Both the position numbers and the translations under genes were made by a program. Below, piece after piece: positions 9,559 to 18,486 of a stretch of 64,000 bases of DNA. Location of the stretch: NCBI RefSeq assembly GCF_000166195.2, contig NZ_CM001403.1, positions 1,612,001 to 1,676,000 of the forward strand, read 5' to 3'. Position 1 is the first letter of the stretch, and the number at the start of each line of letters is the position of its first letter. This DNA comes from Mucilaginibacter paludis DSM 18603 (GTDB lineage Bacteria > Bacteroidota > Bacteroidia > Sphingobacteriales > Sphingobacteriaceae). The notes beneath the pieces were generated by a model. The model saw only the letters and a list, made by a program, of their open reading frames with translations. It did no database searches and was not told the origin of the DNA.

Positions 9559-9592
9559 ATTTTTAATAAGGATAAGCCAAACGCCAACTATA

Positions 9593-11215
9593 ATGAAAAA
9601 TAAATTCCTTTTGAATCTAGCCCCATTTAAAAGCAGGTCATTTTTGCTTTTAGTAAGTTTAATCCTGATCTGTTATAGCGCCTGTAAAAAAGAACACTAT
9701 CCACCGCAACTATCATCCACTTCGATAAAAGATCCCTTTATTGCCTCTTTAGCCGAAAAACTTAGTACGTATGATAAATCTTTCATCGATTCGATTAATC
9801 AATTAGGGAAAATAGACTGGACTAAAGTCATCGTCAGACACACTTCCAGTGGTGAAATGCCTGTCAATTTTATATTGCCAATTATCAAAGGCGACCAGCC
9901 TTGTAACCAGGTCATCGAATTTGGTTTTTCCAAAGACAAAAAATTCGTAAAAGCAACAATCCGCAAATTAGAAACGGCGGTATTAAGTACCTCGTCTTCG
10001 AACAAACAAATGATAACAGAACAAGAACGTACTGAACATATTTTATATCATTTTTCTCAAAGAGGGGTACGTGTGAGTAACTCGATTATCGAAGCAGAGC
10101 ATCAGAGAGCTCAGTTATATACCCTGAATAAAAAAAATGTATTGAAGTCTCCATCTGTTGGGAAACAAAATAACAGTATTGATAATCCGCCTCCCATCAA
10201 CTATTGCCAAACTCAATTGATTTTTGATTTTTATATTAGCTACCACATTGAAGTTGATGGTTCCGGTTCCAGTTCCGATTATGATGGTGCATATTCAAAA
10301 TGGATTGAAGGAATGGAACCATCCACAATTCAATTTGAGATCAGTAATTACTTTTTCGCTTATCTGATGTCCAATTATATCCCGTACTTAACCGACCAAA
10401 GTTCATCGTATACCAATGCGTTATTTATTTATAATATGGATGATACAAACGGGCAATTAGGTTATTTTATCCAAGATGCTCTTCAACATGCAATGCAACA
10501 AGTTCAAATGGAGTATGCTCCCCAAATGTGGTCTATCGGTTTAAGTTATTTTAATTATAGCACACGCTCTAATTGTAATGGTTCTACTACAGCAGATGGG
10601 GGCTGGGTTGACACGAGGAATGGTGCTGATGCTCCTGTTTTTGAAATTATAAATAAGGTCAAAGACCCATGCTTACATAATATGGTTGATGCTATATTAA
10701 ACGATAATGGTAAAGGAGATATTAACGCACTCATTCAACACGTTTTTGGTACTACATCCACCTTGAATTTTACAATAACAGATCAGGTAATAATGACAAA
10801 TTCCGGCGACGACGGAGAGGAGTCGCCACTTAAAGATAGTAACGGTGCGCTTATAGGTGCTGAAATATATTTAAACCCAGGTACTTTATCAAACTCATCA
10901 CAGGAGTTTATTGCGGCCACCATTTTACATGAAGGGGTTCATGCATATTTGGATTACCAAGGCATTGACATCGGCGCTCCGCAACATGAGCTAATGGCAA
11001 AAGACTATTTGGATGACATGGCGGGTGATTTACAAACAATGTTTCCTGGTATGAGTGATCAGATAGCCTATTCGTTAGCATGGGGTGGGCTTGAAAATAC
11101 TTATTTATATAACAACCCGGGCTTGGTTAACTGCCCGGGGTATCAGCTGGAAATTAATACCCTTTACCGGGCTCACACAGATGGGCAAGGTCATTTTTAT
11201 GGACATGGATGTTAG
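9593..11215 (+). CDS. Lipoprotein with HExxH zinc-hydrolase motif
   Basis: 540 residues. A lipoprotein signal ends at Cys31 (CYSAC). The N-terminal half is of unknown fold; the C-terminal part has HEGVH at about 446-450 followed by a candidate third ligand in HELMAK (Glu466) and the downstream pattern DDMAGDL. The same arrangement (HExxH, then Glu, then Asp-x-Ala-Gly) appears in the 704-residue exporter cargo at 3576-5690, although the rest differs. It ends in a Cys-containing Gly/His tail. The next gene starts 11 bases later. Likely a surface or periplasmic metalloprotease; activity is inferred from the motif only. Confidence 0.68.
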   Translation: MKNKFLLNLAPFKSRSFLLLVSLILICYSACKKEHYPPQLSSTSIKDPFIASLAEKLSTYDKSFIDSINQLGKIDWTKVIVRHTSSGEMPVNFILPIIKGDQPCNQVIEFGFSKDKKFVKATIRKLETAVLSTSSSNKQMITEQERTEHILYHFSQRGVRVSNSIIEAEHQRAQLYTLNKKNVLKSPSVGKQNNSIDNPPPINYCQTQLIFDFYISYHIEVDGSGSSSDYDGAYSKWIEGMEPSTIQFEISNYFFAYLMSNYIPYLTDQSSSYTNALFIYNMDDTNGQLGYFIQDALQHAMQQVQMEYAPQMWSIGLSYFNYSTRSNCNGSTTADGGWVDTRNGADAPVFEIINKVKDPCLHNMVDAILNDNGKGDINALIQHVFGTTSTLNFTITDQVIMTNSGDDGEESPLKDSNGALIGAEIYLNPGTLSNSSQEFIAATILHEGVHAYLDYQGIDIGAPQHELMAKDYLDDMAGDLQTMFPGMSDQIAYSLAWGGLENTYLYNNPGLVNCPGYQLEINTLYRAHTDGQGHFYGHGC

Positions 11216-11226
11216 CTAAATCAATT

Positions 11227-11721
11227 ATGAATTACATAAAGCGTATTTTAATGGCAGCGGCCTTTCTGGTTTCTGGTCACTGTATGGCACAGGTTAAGGC
11301 AGACCAGAGTTACCATCAATTCGTTAATTCTTTTCCATGGATAGTAAGTTATCCAATGGAACTTGTAAGAAAGTGTATTCCCGTGAATTGCCTGATCAAA
11401 GTACGTGTAGATTCAGCAAAAAATGTTGTTGATATGCAATTGTCAGACAGTGCCGATTCACTAATCGTCGCAGAATTCGAAGGTAAAAAGCATGAGCTCA
11501 GTATAAACCTTTTAGAAAAGTATATCAAAGCTAAATATTCGGGTAGCACCTGCACTATATTTTTGATACCGTTCACCTATACACTGCTTCAAATGCGGTG
11601 TACGCCTCCTGGTACCACGTTTTCGGCGTTAAGTGGTTACGCTAAATTTAACAACAAGCCACAACAAGGTGAAGTAATATTTTTGGATCCGATTTATGTT
11701 CAGAGGAGTTATCAAAGATGA
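11227..11721 (+). CDS. Small secreted protein paired with the HExxH lipoprotein
   Basis: 164 residues from ATG at 11227, chosen because it opens directly with a Sec signal (MNYIKRILMAAAFLVSG, ending in CMAQ). An ATG at 11209 would overlap the previous gene and add six non-signal residues. The mature part has four cysteines and a beta-rich look, but no family I recognise. It is probably cotranscribed with the metalloprotease-like lipoprotein; a partner or inhibitor role is only a guess. Confidence 0.6.
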   Translation: MNYIKRILMAAAFLVSGHCMAQVKADQSYHQFVNSFPWIVSYPMELVRKCIPVNCLIKVRVDSAKNVVDMQLSDSADSLIVAEFEGKKHELSINLLEKYIKAKYSGSTCTIFLIPFTYTLLQMRCTPPGTTFSALSGYAKFNNKPQQGEVIFLDPIYVQRSYQR

Positions 11722-12157
11722 AGCTATAGAGCCGATGGAAAAGCCAGGACACGTGGTCTGATAGATGAAGAAAGTACCAGTGAATTAACCCAGGATCAGA
11801 TTGACGAGGCAATAGTGCTATTGAATGACTATCCTGAGAATAGCAGATAATTGGGCAAAGGAATTTTTAATTGCTATGAGTTTGAAACGTGGATATTTAA
11901 TTTCACAAGATTCGGCTACTCATTACCAATTCACCCTTGAAGATGTTATTTAGTTTTTGCCACAGCCCGAAGGTTTATTTATTGGAATGTATCTTATTTT
12001 GTTAAACACGCTATGGTGCATACTGGATATTTCGCTGAAATTGGAGCAATGTATTACTCATCAGTAAGGAAATTATTTACATGATATTAATTTTCACCAG
12101 CACTTCAAGTAATATCAAATCTTTTACTTTACAGTCAAATTATAATACATTTAATCT
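11722..12157. other. Gap of 436 bases with gene remnants
   Basis: Besides the LLNDYP tail at 11728-11850 there is a 25-codon ATG frame at 11876-11953 (MSLKRGYLISQDSATHYQF...) that looks like the end of a lost protein. The rest is AT-rich and I see nothing else in it. Confidence 0.35.
11728..11850 (+). pseudogene. 3' fragment of an unknown gene ending in ...LLNDYP...
   Basis: An open stretch without a start that reads RADGKARTRG...TQDQIDEAIVLLNDYPENSR and stops at 11850. The last 20 or so codons recur, diverged, near 13225-13291 and 19041-19071, so this is a remnant of a gene that has left three tails in this region. Function unknown. Confidence 0.4.
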
Positions 12158-12568
12158 ATGAAATATTTGGCATTCAGTATCCTATTGACATTTTTCAGTA
12201 TATCTTTAAGCCATGCCCAAAACCTCATTTCGGCATCGTCAGGTTCTAAATACGTTGGACAGTTTAAAAAAGTTTATGGTTACGAATATGAGCGTAAAAC
12301 GGTAAGGATAAAAGGGCAAAAAGATTTGTTTCAAGAGCTGATTTATTTGAGTGATTCAACCTTAAATAACCGCCAATTCATCGTAGTTATTACAGATAAA
12401 GTGGGGCCAAATCATCAGCCCGCCAGAACAATTTCCCATGAGGAACTTTTAAAGGATAAAATGCCGCAGCGCGTTCAGGCCAGCGGTAAAATAATTTTGC
12501 TCAAGGGGAAGCCGGCAATAATTGTAGATGATCCGGATAATTACATCATTTTTCAGAGGGTTGATTAA
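12158..12568 (+). CDS. Small secreted protein, possibly OB-fold
   Basis: 136 residues, clear signal peptide ending SLSHAQ. The mature sequence has the pattern of a small beta-barrel: a lysine-rich strand with VRIKGQ, the strand FIVVITDK, and a late GKIILLKGKPAIIV strand followed by DNYIIF. Similar secreted OB-like proteins are widespread in Bacteroidetes. No catalytic residues are visible. It stands alone, with relic DNA on both sides. OB-fold is inference. Confidence 0.6.
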   Translation: MKYLAFSILLTFFSISLSHAQNLISASSGSKYVGQFKKVYGYEYERKTVRIKGQKDLFQELIYLSDSTLNNRQFIVVITDKVGPNHQPARTISHEELLKDKMPQRVQASGKIILLKGKPAIIVDDPDNYIIFQRVD

Positions 12569-12631
12569 GGGCCTGTCGGTTCATCAAAATCTCCAACTTG
12601 ATGGAAAATGGATTAAATGAAGCTGGAATTT

Positions 12632-13291
12632 GCGGCGGCAATTGGTTACTAACTTAACAGCATGTAATCTTACGCAGTAGTATCAACCGGTTTCAGATAT
12701 ACAAAACGGTTGGTTTCCTCGCTTGTTACACGTGATAACTTATTTTCCATAATAAATTTCAGCAATACACCGGATACTTGGTAGGATTGGAGATCTACGC
12801 CATATTGCGTGGCACAAAAATCAGTGATCGAAGCAATTGATTTCGGGGCATCAAAAAAATCAGCCGTCAATAATTGGTTTAAGATTCTAGTTGAACTCAC
12901 CTTTTTACTCTTGGGCCTTCCTGGTAGGTCAGGTTTTATAACATTGGCATTGAAAAGCGTTGAGTATCCCCTTCATTTATATCTGTCTCACCACCACAGT
13001 CTTTAGCTGCTAAATAATTCAAAATACGGTCAATAACAATAACAATGCATTGTACCGTTTCGACTGGAATGCATTTATAACATCCGTTAACTCAATTAAA
13101 TCTTTTTTTAGCCGTTCAACCTGTTTGCTCATAAGACCTTGTTCGCTCAAATATATAAAGCTTTCAGATATTTTAAAACCGCTGACAGTTAACGAAGAAG
13201 TACATATTATAGAATTGAATTAGCAACAAATCGTCGATGAAATAGAACTGCTAAACGACTATCCAATAATCAACCAATCGAAAGATCAATA
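12632..13291. repeat. Repeat copy A (decayed duplicate of 18430-19071)
   Basis: About 650 bases match 18430-19071 closely, from the shared GGCGGC..TTGGTTACTAA at the left to the LLNDYP tail at the right. The match includes a gene on the minus strand, its upstream region and the tail of a plus-strand frame. Copy A has small insertions and deletions relative to copy B. Confidence 0.75.
12670..13132 (-). pseudogene. Frameshifted duplicate of the gene at 18487-18933
   Basis: Aligning the two copies shows that this one has lost one base near 12958 (AAGCGTTGAG versus AAGGTATTGTAG), one base near 13062 (TTTCGAC versus TTTCCGAC) and gained six bases in an AATAACAATAAC run. The two single-base losses break the frame. 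The original start corresponds to the CAT at 13130-13132. The last 76 codons remain open and match the C-terminus of the intact copy (ILNQLL.ADFFDAPKSIAS..), possibly still translated from a GTG at 12900. Confidence 0.75.
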
Positions 13292-13415
13292 GCTATTTAA
13301 AATAAAGTTCGGCATACGAATTACCTGTGTATGTCCTTCGCATCATGGGCCAAATTATTTCCGGTTTAATAATGGTGATTAACTTCTTAATTAAATTCAC
13401 CGAAGAGGGGATACA

Positions 13416-14345
13416 TCAGTTGATAGAAATGGCCTGTTTGTTTTTTGACCTTCTAAAACTCGCAGGCGTCTCTTTAAATGTATGCTTAAATAGCCTGTTA
13501 AATGCGGCCTCTGATTGATAGCCGACTTGATTCGCTATAATACTTACGTTGTCCTTGCTTGTTAAAAGTAAGTCTTTTGCCTTTTGCATCCGCCAATTTT
13601 GAAGGTAGCTCAACGGGGTTTGACCCACCAGCGATTTGAAAGTATTAAAAAATAACGTTCTTGACATTCCGGCAGATTTAGAGAGTTCCTCCAGCGTCCA
13701 GTTTTTTTCAGGCGAATCTTGTAAGTTTTGCAAAGCTGCACTTATCCTTTTATCCGTCAAGGCAAGCAAAAACCCTTGCTTGATCTTACTCTGATCTAAA
13801 TAGGCGCGTAACGTATGAATGAAAAGCCCTTCTGATAAACGGCTTACTAAAATATCACTGCCAGGCTTTGGTTGATCAATTTCCAAGAGTATCTGATTGG
13901 TTGTAAGTTCGAGCCAGTCTTGATTCTGTTGACGAATTTCTTTTAAGTGGATTACGCCAGGTAACCCGGTAATAAGCGGGTGCTGATATTGATCATCGAA
14001 TTCAAAGTGACCGCCCAGCATGACAGTTTTCAAATCTCCCTCCAAAAAGTAAGGGCTTTCGGTGTCCCGAAAATTTATATAGGTTTTTAAGGGGATCCTG
14101 ATGCTATCGGCTTTATCGGATATGCAATGATTACTTCCATTTGGTATCAGCACCAGATCTCCCCTAGCTAATTGTATACCAACGTTTTCTTCTACTTGAA
14201 GGCAACACGATCCTTCCAGCAGTTTCCAAAATTGCAAAAACCGACTTTTAGGCAACTCAATTCCCCAGGGAGCTGTTACTTCCAATTTTCGGTAGACGAC
14301 ACCGCTAAGCTTTATTGATTCTAAAATTTTACTTAATGCATCCAT
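13416..14345 (-). CDS. AraC-family transcription regulator with N-terminal cupin domain
   Basis: 309 residues. The N-terminal half (about 20-200) is a cupin-like sensor with the RGDLVLIPNGSNHCI strand pair found in the AraC cupin_6 group. The C-terminal 95 residues contain two helix-turn-helix units (LEELSKSAGMSRTLFFNTF and VSIIANQVGYQSEAAFNRLF) ending in the typical FKETPASFRR. It is divergent from the NTF2-like gene at 14433 across an 87-base region and probably controls it; AraC regulators of this group often control a neighbouring oxidoreductase or small enzyme gene. Confidence 0.92.
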   Translation of the reverse strand: MDALSKILESIKLSGVVYRKLEVTAPWGIELPKSRFLQFWKLLEGSCCLQVEENVGIQLARGDLVLIPNGSNHCISDKADSIRIPLKTYINFRDTESPYFLEGDLKTVMLGGHFEFDDQYQHPLITGLPGVIHLKEIRQQNQDWLELTTNQILLEIDQPKPGSDILVSRLSEGLFIHTLRAYLDQSKIKQGFLLALTDKRISAALQNLQDSPEKNWTLEELSKSAGMSRTLFFNTFKSLVGQTPLSYLQNWRMQKAKDLLLTSKDNVSIIANQVGYQSEAAFNRLFKHTFKETPASFRRSKNKQAISIN

Positions 14346-14407
14346 GAAAATGTACGATTAAACAAAATTAATGAATTAATCAGTCCTTTATGTACATATT
14401 GTCTTGT

Positions 14408-14415
14408 TAATTTTG
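14408..14415 (+). promoter_or_regulatory. Possible -7 promoter element of the NTF2-like gene
   Basis: TAATTTTG fits the Bacteroidetes -7 consensus TAnnTTTG and lies 18 bases before the ATG at 14433. No clear -33 TTG is present at the usual spacing. Just upstream (14369-14380) two ATTAAT hexamers separated by two bases could be an operator for the divergent AraC regulator. Confidence 0.35.
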
Positions 14416-14432
14416 GGGGAAATTGGAAAGCA

Positions 14433-14819
14433 ATGTATTCAACAAATAATGTTATGACCAACGACAAATTTCGAATCGTTTTTGAGAAATACTTAGACGC
14501 ATTCGCTAAAGAATCTCCTGCCGAGCAGGAACAACTCTTGAATTCAAGTGTAGCTGAAGATGTGATATTTACAAATCCCGGCGTAGATGGCCGTGGAAGA
14601 AGTTCTCTTCTTGCCCACGCGACAGGCTTCCAAAAAAAATTTCCTGGTGGTTATTTCCGGGTAAATTGGTTTAGACAGCAGCACGGGCAGCTACTTTCAG
14701 AATGGACACAATATGACCAGCAAGGCCAAGCGCTTTTTACAGCCCATAGTTACGGACGGCTGAACGAAGACGGCCTCTTGATTCATTTAGCCGGATTTTG
14801 GGCTGACGGGGCTGTTTAG
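14433..14819 (+). CDS. NTF2-like / SnoaL-type small protein
   Basis: 128 residues; a second ATG at 14454 would give 121. The sequence has the cone-shaped NTF2 pattern: N-terminal helices (FRIVFEKYLDAF), a strand with DVIFTNPGVDGRGR, then strands around FRVNWFRQQHG, LSEWTQYDQQG and the closing LIHLAGFW. Proteins of this type are small ligand-binding or isomerase-like enzymes; the ligand cannot be read from the sequence. It is divergent from an AraC regulator, the normal arrangement for a regulated single gene. Confidence 0.7.
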   Translation: MYSTNNVMTNDKFRIVFEKYLDAFAKESPAEQEQLLNSSVAEDVIFTNPGVDGRGRSSLLAHATGFQKKFPGGYFRVNWFRQQHGQLLSEWTQYDQQGQALFTAHSYGRLNEDGLLIHLAGFWADGAV

Positions 14820-15476
14820 CCTCGTCGCAGTATGATAATAATGTATGCAATTCATTGTTTTATGATGCTTATTGCATGCAATAGAAAATGGCAATTAAAG
14901 TTGAAATAATTACACAATTCAAACAGTGATATTTTAAAGGTTTACACTCGCCAAATTGAAAAAAACTGGAAAAATATATAACTCTCAAATACCTATTACA
15001 GCCAAAGATAAGCTCTATTTAAACACCTGCGGGATATGCACAACATATCAATATATTACCAATCCTATAACTTGTCGGATAATTCCTTATCGAAAGAAGA
15101 TTAACGGTTTATAAGAGTACGTCCCCCTTTTCGTTCAGCCTTTTCAGTTGATTTCCGAAAGTTTTTTTGAGGATATTCTTCTGGAATTGACATCGGAAAT
15201 GAAAGTCTATATGCCAATAAGAAGTGGAAATAAATAAATTTAGACTCGCGTCCTGTAATCCCCTATAAAGAACAGATACATAATACATTGGCGTATTTTA
15301 AATTGGCTAATTAATATATTTTGCATTTTAAAAAAATACACATAGCTTAGTGTCTTTATGGCCACTTATATATAAACTTTTAAGCTATCCAAGCTGCCCC
15401 TTCAGTTTGGTAAAAAGTTTAATTTTCTGTAGCGTTTAGACTATTGTTTACGTATTTTCTTTAAAAACCTTAACCT
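14820..15476. other. Gap of 657 bases without a recognised gene
   Basis: AT-rich, with frames closed by frequent stops in all directions. I see no convincing tRNA, repeat or strong hairpin. The last 60 bases must contain the promoter of the lipoprotein gene at 15477, but no clean TAnnTTTG element is present. Confidence 0.4.
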
Positions 15477-15983
15477 ATGAAATACTATAACTTATCTTTT
15501 ATTTTGACATTTTTTATTTTCGGCTCATTCAGCTGCAAAAAAGACAATACAACGGATTTTCCACTAACGTTTAAGTTACAGACCGCTAATTCCGGGGGAT
15601 TGGTTACGACCTCATTCAGTAAAACTGACACCATCCATTTCCAGCTCCTAATTTCCAATACGACCAATCAGGACGTCAATTTAAATAATTTCATGCCGGA
15701 CCTCATTTGCAACTCAAAAAGCGACTTGTTTCGCGCATACAGTGCAACAGGCACGGACATGGGCAGGCCCTGTATAAATACGAACTGCACGGATATCGGC
15801 CTCATTGTTATTAAAGCCGGGAGCACACAAACTATTGATTATCCCCGGCCAAGCGCTGCAACTGCCTGTAATACCGCAAGCCTGACTTTCGGAACTTATA
15901 ATACCGGCCTCAGCTATACTTTTGCGACCAGTAACGCCACTTCTAACCAGGTACTTAAAACATCGTTCAGCATCACCAACTAA
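15477..15983 (+). CDS. Lipoprotein with a proteinase-inhibitor-like (BsuPI-type) beta domain
   Basis: 168 residues; lipoprotein signal ending FGSFSC (Cys20). The mature part is a single beta-sandwich-like domain with a HFQLLISNTTNQDVNL segment, which resembles the first strands of BsuPI-type intracellular proteinase inhibitor domains, and four cysteines clustered at the centre. The serine protease gene begins 11 bases downstream on the same strand. A lipid-anchored inhibitor that protects the cell against its own exported protease would make sense, but the family match is by eye and the role is inferred. Confidence 0.6.
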   Translation: MKYYNLSFILTFFIFGSFSCKKDNTTDFPLTFKLQTANSGGLVTTSFSKTDTIHFQLLISNTTNQDVNLNNFMPDLICNSKSDLFRAYSATGTDMGRPCINTNCTDIGLIVIKAGSTQTIDYPRPSAATACNTASLTFGTYNTGLSYTFATSNATSNQVLKTSFSITN

Positions 15984-15994
15984 ACTTTATCATA

Positions 15995-18205
15995 ATGAAA
16001 AAGATCTTGATGTGCATGTGCTTTAGCATCGTCATAGGCGAAGCTATGGCCCAAATTCCGGTTAAAAGAATTAAAATTACCGCTGATCGTAAGCTAACAG
16101 CGCCGGACAACCCCAAGGGGCGCGGCCTTTACACTTTGGCTGAACGTATTGATACAGCTACCTTGTTCAAGGAAGATGAGGCTGAAAGCAAATTGGGTTT
16201 GCCATTCCGTTTTGGAAAAGGATTTGCCGTTGATTTAGGATTCGGGGCAGGAAAATGGATGGAAACGACAAAGGGAAGGATATGGCAGTTGCAGATTTCA
16301 TCCGACAAAGCCTATTCCCTGAACCTTGTTTTCGATGATCTCGAACTTGCCGATGGATGTGAATTAATGATCAACAACACGGCTGGCAATATGCAGGTTG
16401 GCCCATATACCTCGGCAATAACCGCTAAAAATCACTATTTGGCTACGGATATTATTGAAGGCAATTCTATTATTTTAACCCTGTTTGAACCTGCCAGCGC
16501 ACGCGCCAAAAGCAAACTGCATATTTCAAAGATCGTGCATGGTTATAAACGGACGTTCTCCGACCCTTATAGCGTTGGCGGTTACGGGCAGTCGTCATCT
16601 TGCGAAGTTAACGTGAATTGCAGCCAGGGAGCAAATTGGGTTTCGGAATCTAATGGGGTTGCCATGATTTTATTAAGCAGTGGTGACCGGTTATGCAGTG
16701 GTTCGATGATTACCGACGTGTGCCAGGATCTGAAAACTTACTTCCTTACTGCCTTTCATTGCGTGGACTCCATTACGCCGGATGCTACCTTATCGGCTGG
16801 AGAGAAAAATGCGGTTGGTGGATGGCTTTTCCGTTTTAATTATAAAAGCCCTACGTGCAGCGGCAGTGAAGATTATGATTACCTGACTTACAACGGTTCA
16901 ACTTTCCGTGCCGCTTACCAGCAAAGTGATTTTGCGTTGGTTGAACTGATGGCCACCCCCCTGGCTAATTCTGGAATATATTACAATGGGTGGTCAAGAA
17001 GCACGACCGGAGCATCGTCATCTGTTATGATTCATCATCCGAAGGGCGATGTAATGAAAATATCAACCGATAATAATGCTGTCGCAACTAATTCTTCGAC
17101 ACTGAATTTTTACTTAGGTTCAGGAACTGTATCTTTTGGTCCAGGTACGCATTGGCAAGCTGTGATGACGTCAGGTGGAGCGGAGCAGGGTTCATCCGGG
17201 TCACCACTCTTAAATCAGAATCACCAGATCGTCGGACAATTACATGGTGGCACTGGGACCTGTCCCGGAGATGCCAACTTTCAACAGCTTTTCGGACGTT
17301 TTGACGTTTCCTGGGATGGGGGCGGCACTGCTGACACCCGGTTGAAAGACTGGCTTGATCCTGGCAATACCAATGCAAGTTCTGTGGGCGGCTTGCCTTA
17401 CCCATTGATCACCGGTGCGCCTTATATCTGTTCGAGTGAAACGTATACGATCACCGGCTTGCCCGCTGGCGTTACGCCCACCTGGGCAGTTACAAGCCCG
17501 ATGACCATTACATCATCAACTGCGAATACAGTGACCGTGGCATCCAATAACACCAATCAATTTGGTAACCTAACGGCGACCTATGCCGGTTCATGCGGTA
17601 ACATTACCGCAACATTGGTTATTCAGTCCGGTAATCCTTTCTGGTATAACGGGATCATTTACGGCGATGCCAATCCGATCTGTGTTGGCGGGGAGTTCTA
17701 TTATAACGTGCCGACTTATCCCTACAGTGTGGGCGGCTATACATGGGATTGGCTTGGTGTAGACCCGAATTCTTACGCGATCAATGGGAACGGTAACAAC
17801 AGTATCTCCCTATATCCCTTCAGCCCTACTAACGGCACATTGAGGGTACAGGTAAACGGCCCCTGTGGCGTTCCGGTAGAAAGTTATACCTATGTAGAAT
17901 CGGCCTCTTGCAGCAGTTCGTTTGCGTATACTTATTATCCCAATCCGGCTACTAACCAGATCACCGTATCCAGTTCGATAGCCAGCACGGCGGCGAAAGC
18001 CAAAATACAAAATCCCGATCAGGTTTATGAATTGTTTGAAGCAAGAATTTACAGTGATAAAGGGCGCGTGCTGGCAAGCGCAAAGAACACGTCAGTCAGT
18101 AAATACGTTGTAATCGACACCTCTCAAATTCCGAGCGGGACTTATTATTTACATATATTGAAAGGGAAGGAAACGATTAAAAAGCAGATCATCATTAGCC
18201 ATTAA
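15995..18205 (+). CDS. Secreted trypsin-like serine protease with T9SS C-terminal sorting domain
   Basis: 736 residues. Signal peptide ends EAMAQ. A propeptide-like beta domain (about 20-190) precedes the protease. The catalytic triad is visible: His255 in LTAFHC, Asp312 in QSDFALVEL and Ser401 in GSSGSP; the aspartate usual before the active serine is a serine here, as in lysyl-endopeptidase-like enzymes. Paired cysteines surround it. After a PKD/Ig-like stretch (about 475-640) a type A sorting domain begins with YYPNPATNQITV and ends with GTYYLHILKGKE...IIISH. It is therefore exported through the outer membrane by the type IX system. It forms an operon with the inhibitor-like lipoprotein. 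Confidence 0.9.
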   Translation: MKKILMCMCFSIVIGEAMAQIPVKRIKITADRKLTAPDNPKGRGLYTLAERIDTATLFKEDEAESKLGLPFRFGKGFAVDLGFGAGKWMETTKGRIWQLQISSDKAYSLNLVFDDLELADGCELMINNTAGNMQVGPYTSAITAKNHYLATDIIEGNSIILTLFEPASARAKSKLHISKIVHGYKRTFSDPYSVGGYGQSSSCEVNVNCSQGANWVSESNGVAMILLSSGDRLCSGSMITDVCQDLKTYFLTAFHCVDSITPDATLSAGEKNAVGGWLFRFNYKSPTCSGSEDYDYLTYNGSTFRAAYQQSDFALVELMATPLANSGIYYNGWSRSTTGASSSVMIHHPKGDVMKISTDNNAVATNSSTLNFYLGSGTVSFGPGTHWQAVMTSGGAEQGSSGSPLLNQNHQIVGQLHGGTGTCPGDANFQQLFGRFDVSWDGGGTADTRLKDWLDPGNTNASSVGGLPYPLITGAPYICSSETYTITGLPAGVTPTWAVTSPMTITSSTANTVTVASNNTNQFGNLTATYAGSCGNITATLVIQSGNPFWYNGIIYGDANPICVGGEFYYNVPTYPYSVGGYTWDWLGVDPNSYAINGNGNNSISLYPFSPTNGTLRVQVNGPCGVPVESYTYVESASCSSSFAYTYYPNPATNQITVSSSIASTAAKAKIQNPDQVYELFEARIYSDKGRVLASAKNTSVSKYVVIDTSQIPSGTYYLHILKGKETIKKQIIISH

Positions 18206-18216
18206 GTCGTTGAACC

Positions 18217-18250
18217 AGGTACACCATAAGGAGCTACTTTTGGTGTACCT
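18217..18250 (+). terminator. Terminator hairpin of the serine protease operon
   Basis: Perfect 10-base inverted repeat AGGTACACCA (18217-18226) and TGGTGTACCT (18241-18250) with a 14-base loop, 12 bases after the stop codon. No long T run follows, so efficiency is uncertain. Confidence 0.55.
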
Positions 18251-18486
18251 GTATACAATCATGCGGCTGTACAAAGTCTCTAAATCGCCCGGCTTCAATG
18301 CCTTTCAGCAGATTTTCGGAAGTGCGTTTACCTGATCGCCGGAAGTGAAGTGGTACATGGAATACGGGTGTGGACTGAAGCCTTATCGTTCCGGTTACAG
18401 CTCAATCGGTATTACTGTTATGGTCTCCTGCAACAGCGGCGGCGATTGGTTACTAATTATGCAGCATGTAAGTTTACACGGTAGTA

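Larger units (their letters stand above)
8960..9592. other. Gap of 633 bases: hairpin, weak small frame, probable promoter of the next gene
   Basis: Contains the hairpin at 9015-9057, a TTG-initiated frame (9007-9234) that runs through that hairpin and is not credible, and a 53-codon ATG frame at 9397-9558 whose start resembles a weak signal peptide. An element matching the Bacteroidetes -7 consensus TAnnTTTG is present at 9334-9341 (TATATTTG), but no matching -33 TTG lies 19-21 bases upstream, so the promoter is tentative. Confidence 0.4.

Noticed and set aside
17088..17405. 105-codon minus-strand frame inside the serine protease gene
   Set aside because: It lies opposite a clearly coding region and has a low-complexity, Gln/Arg/His-rich translation with no family.
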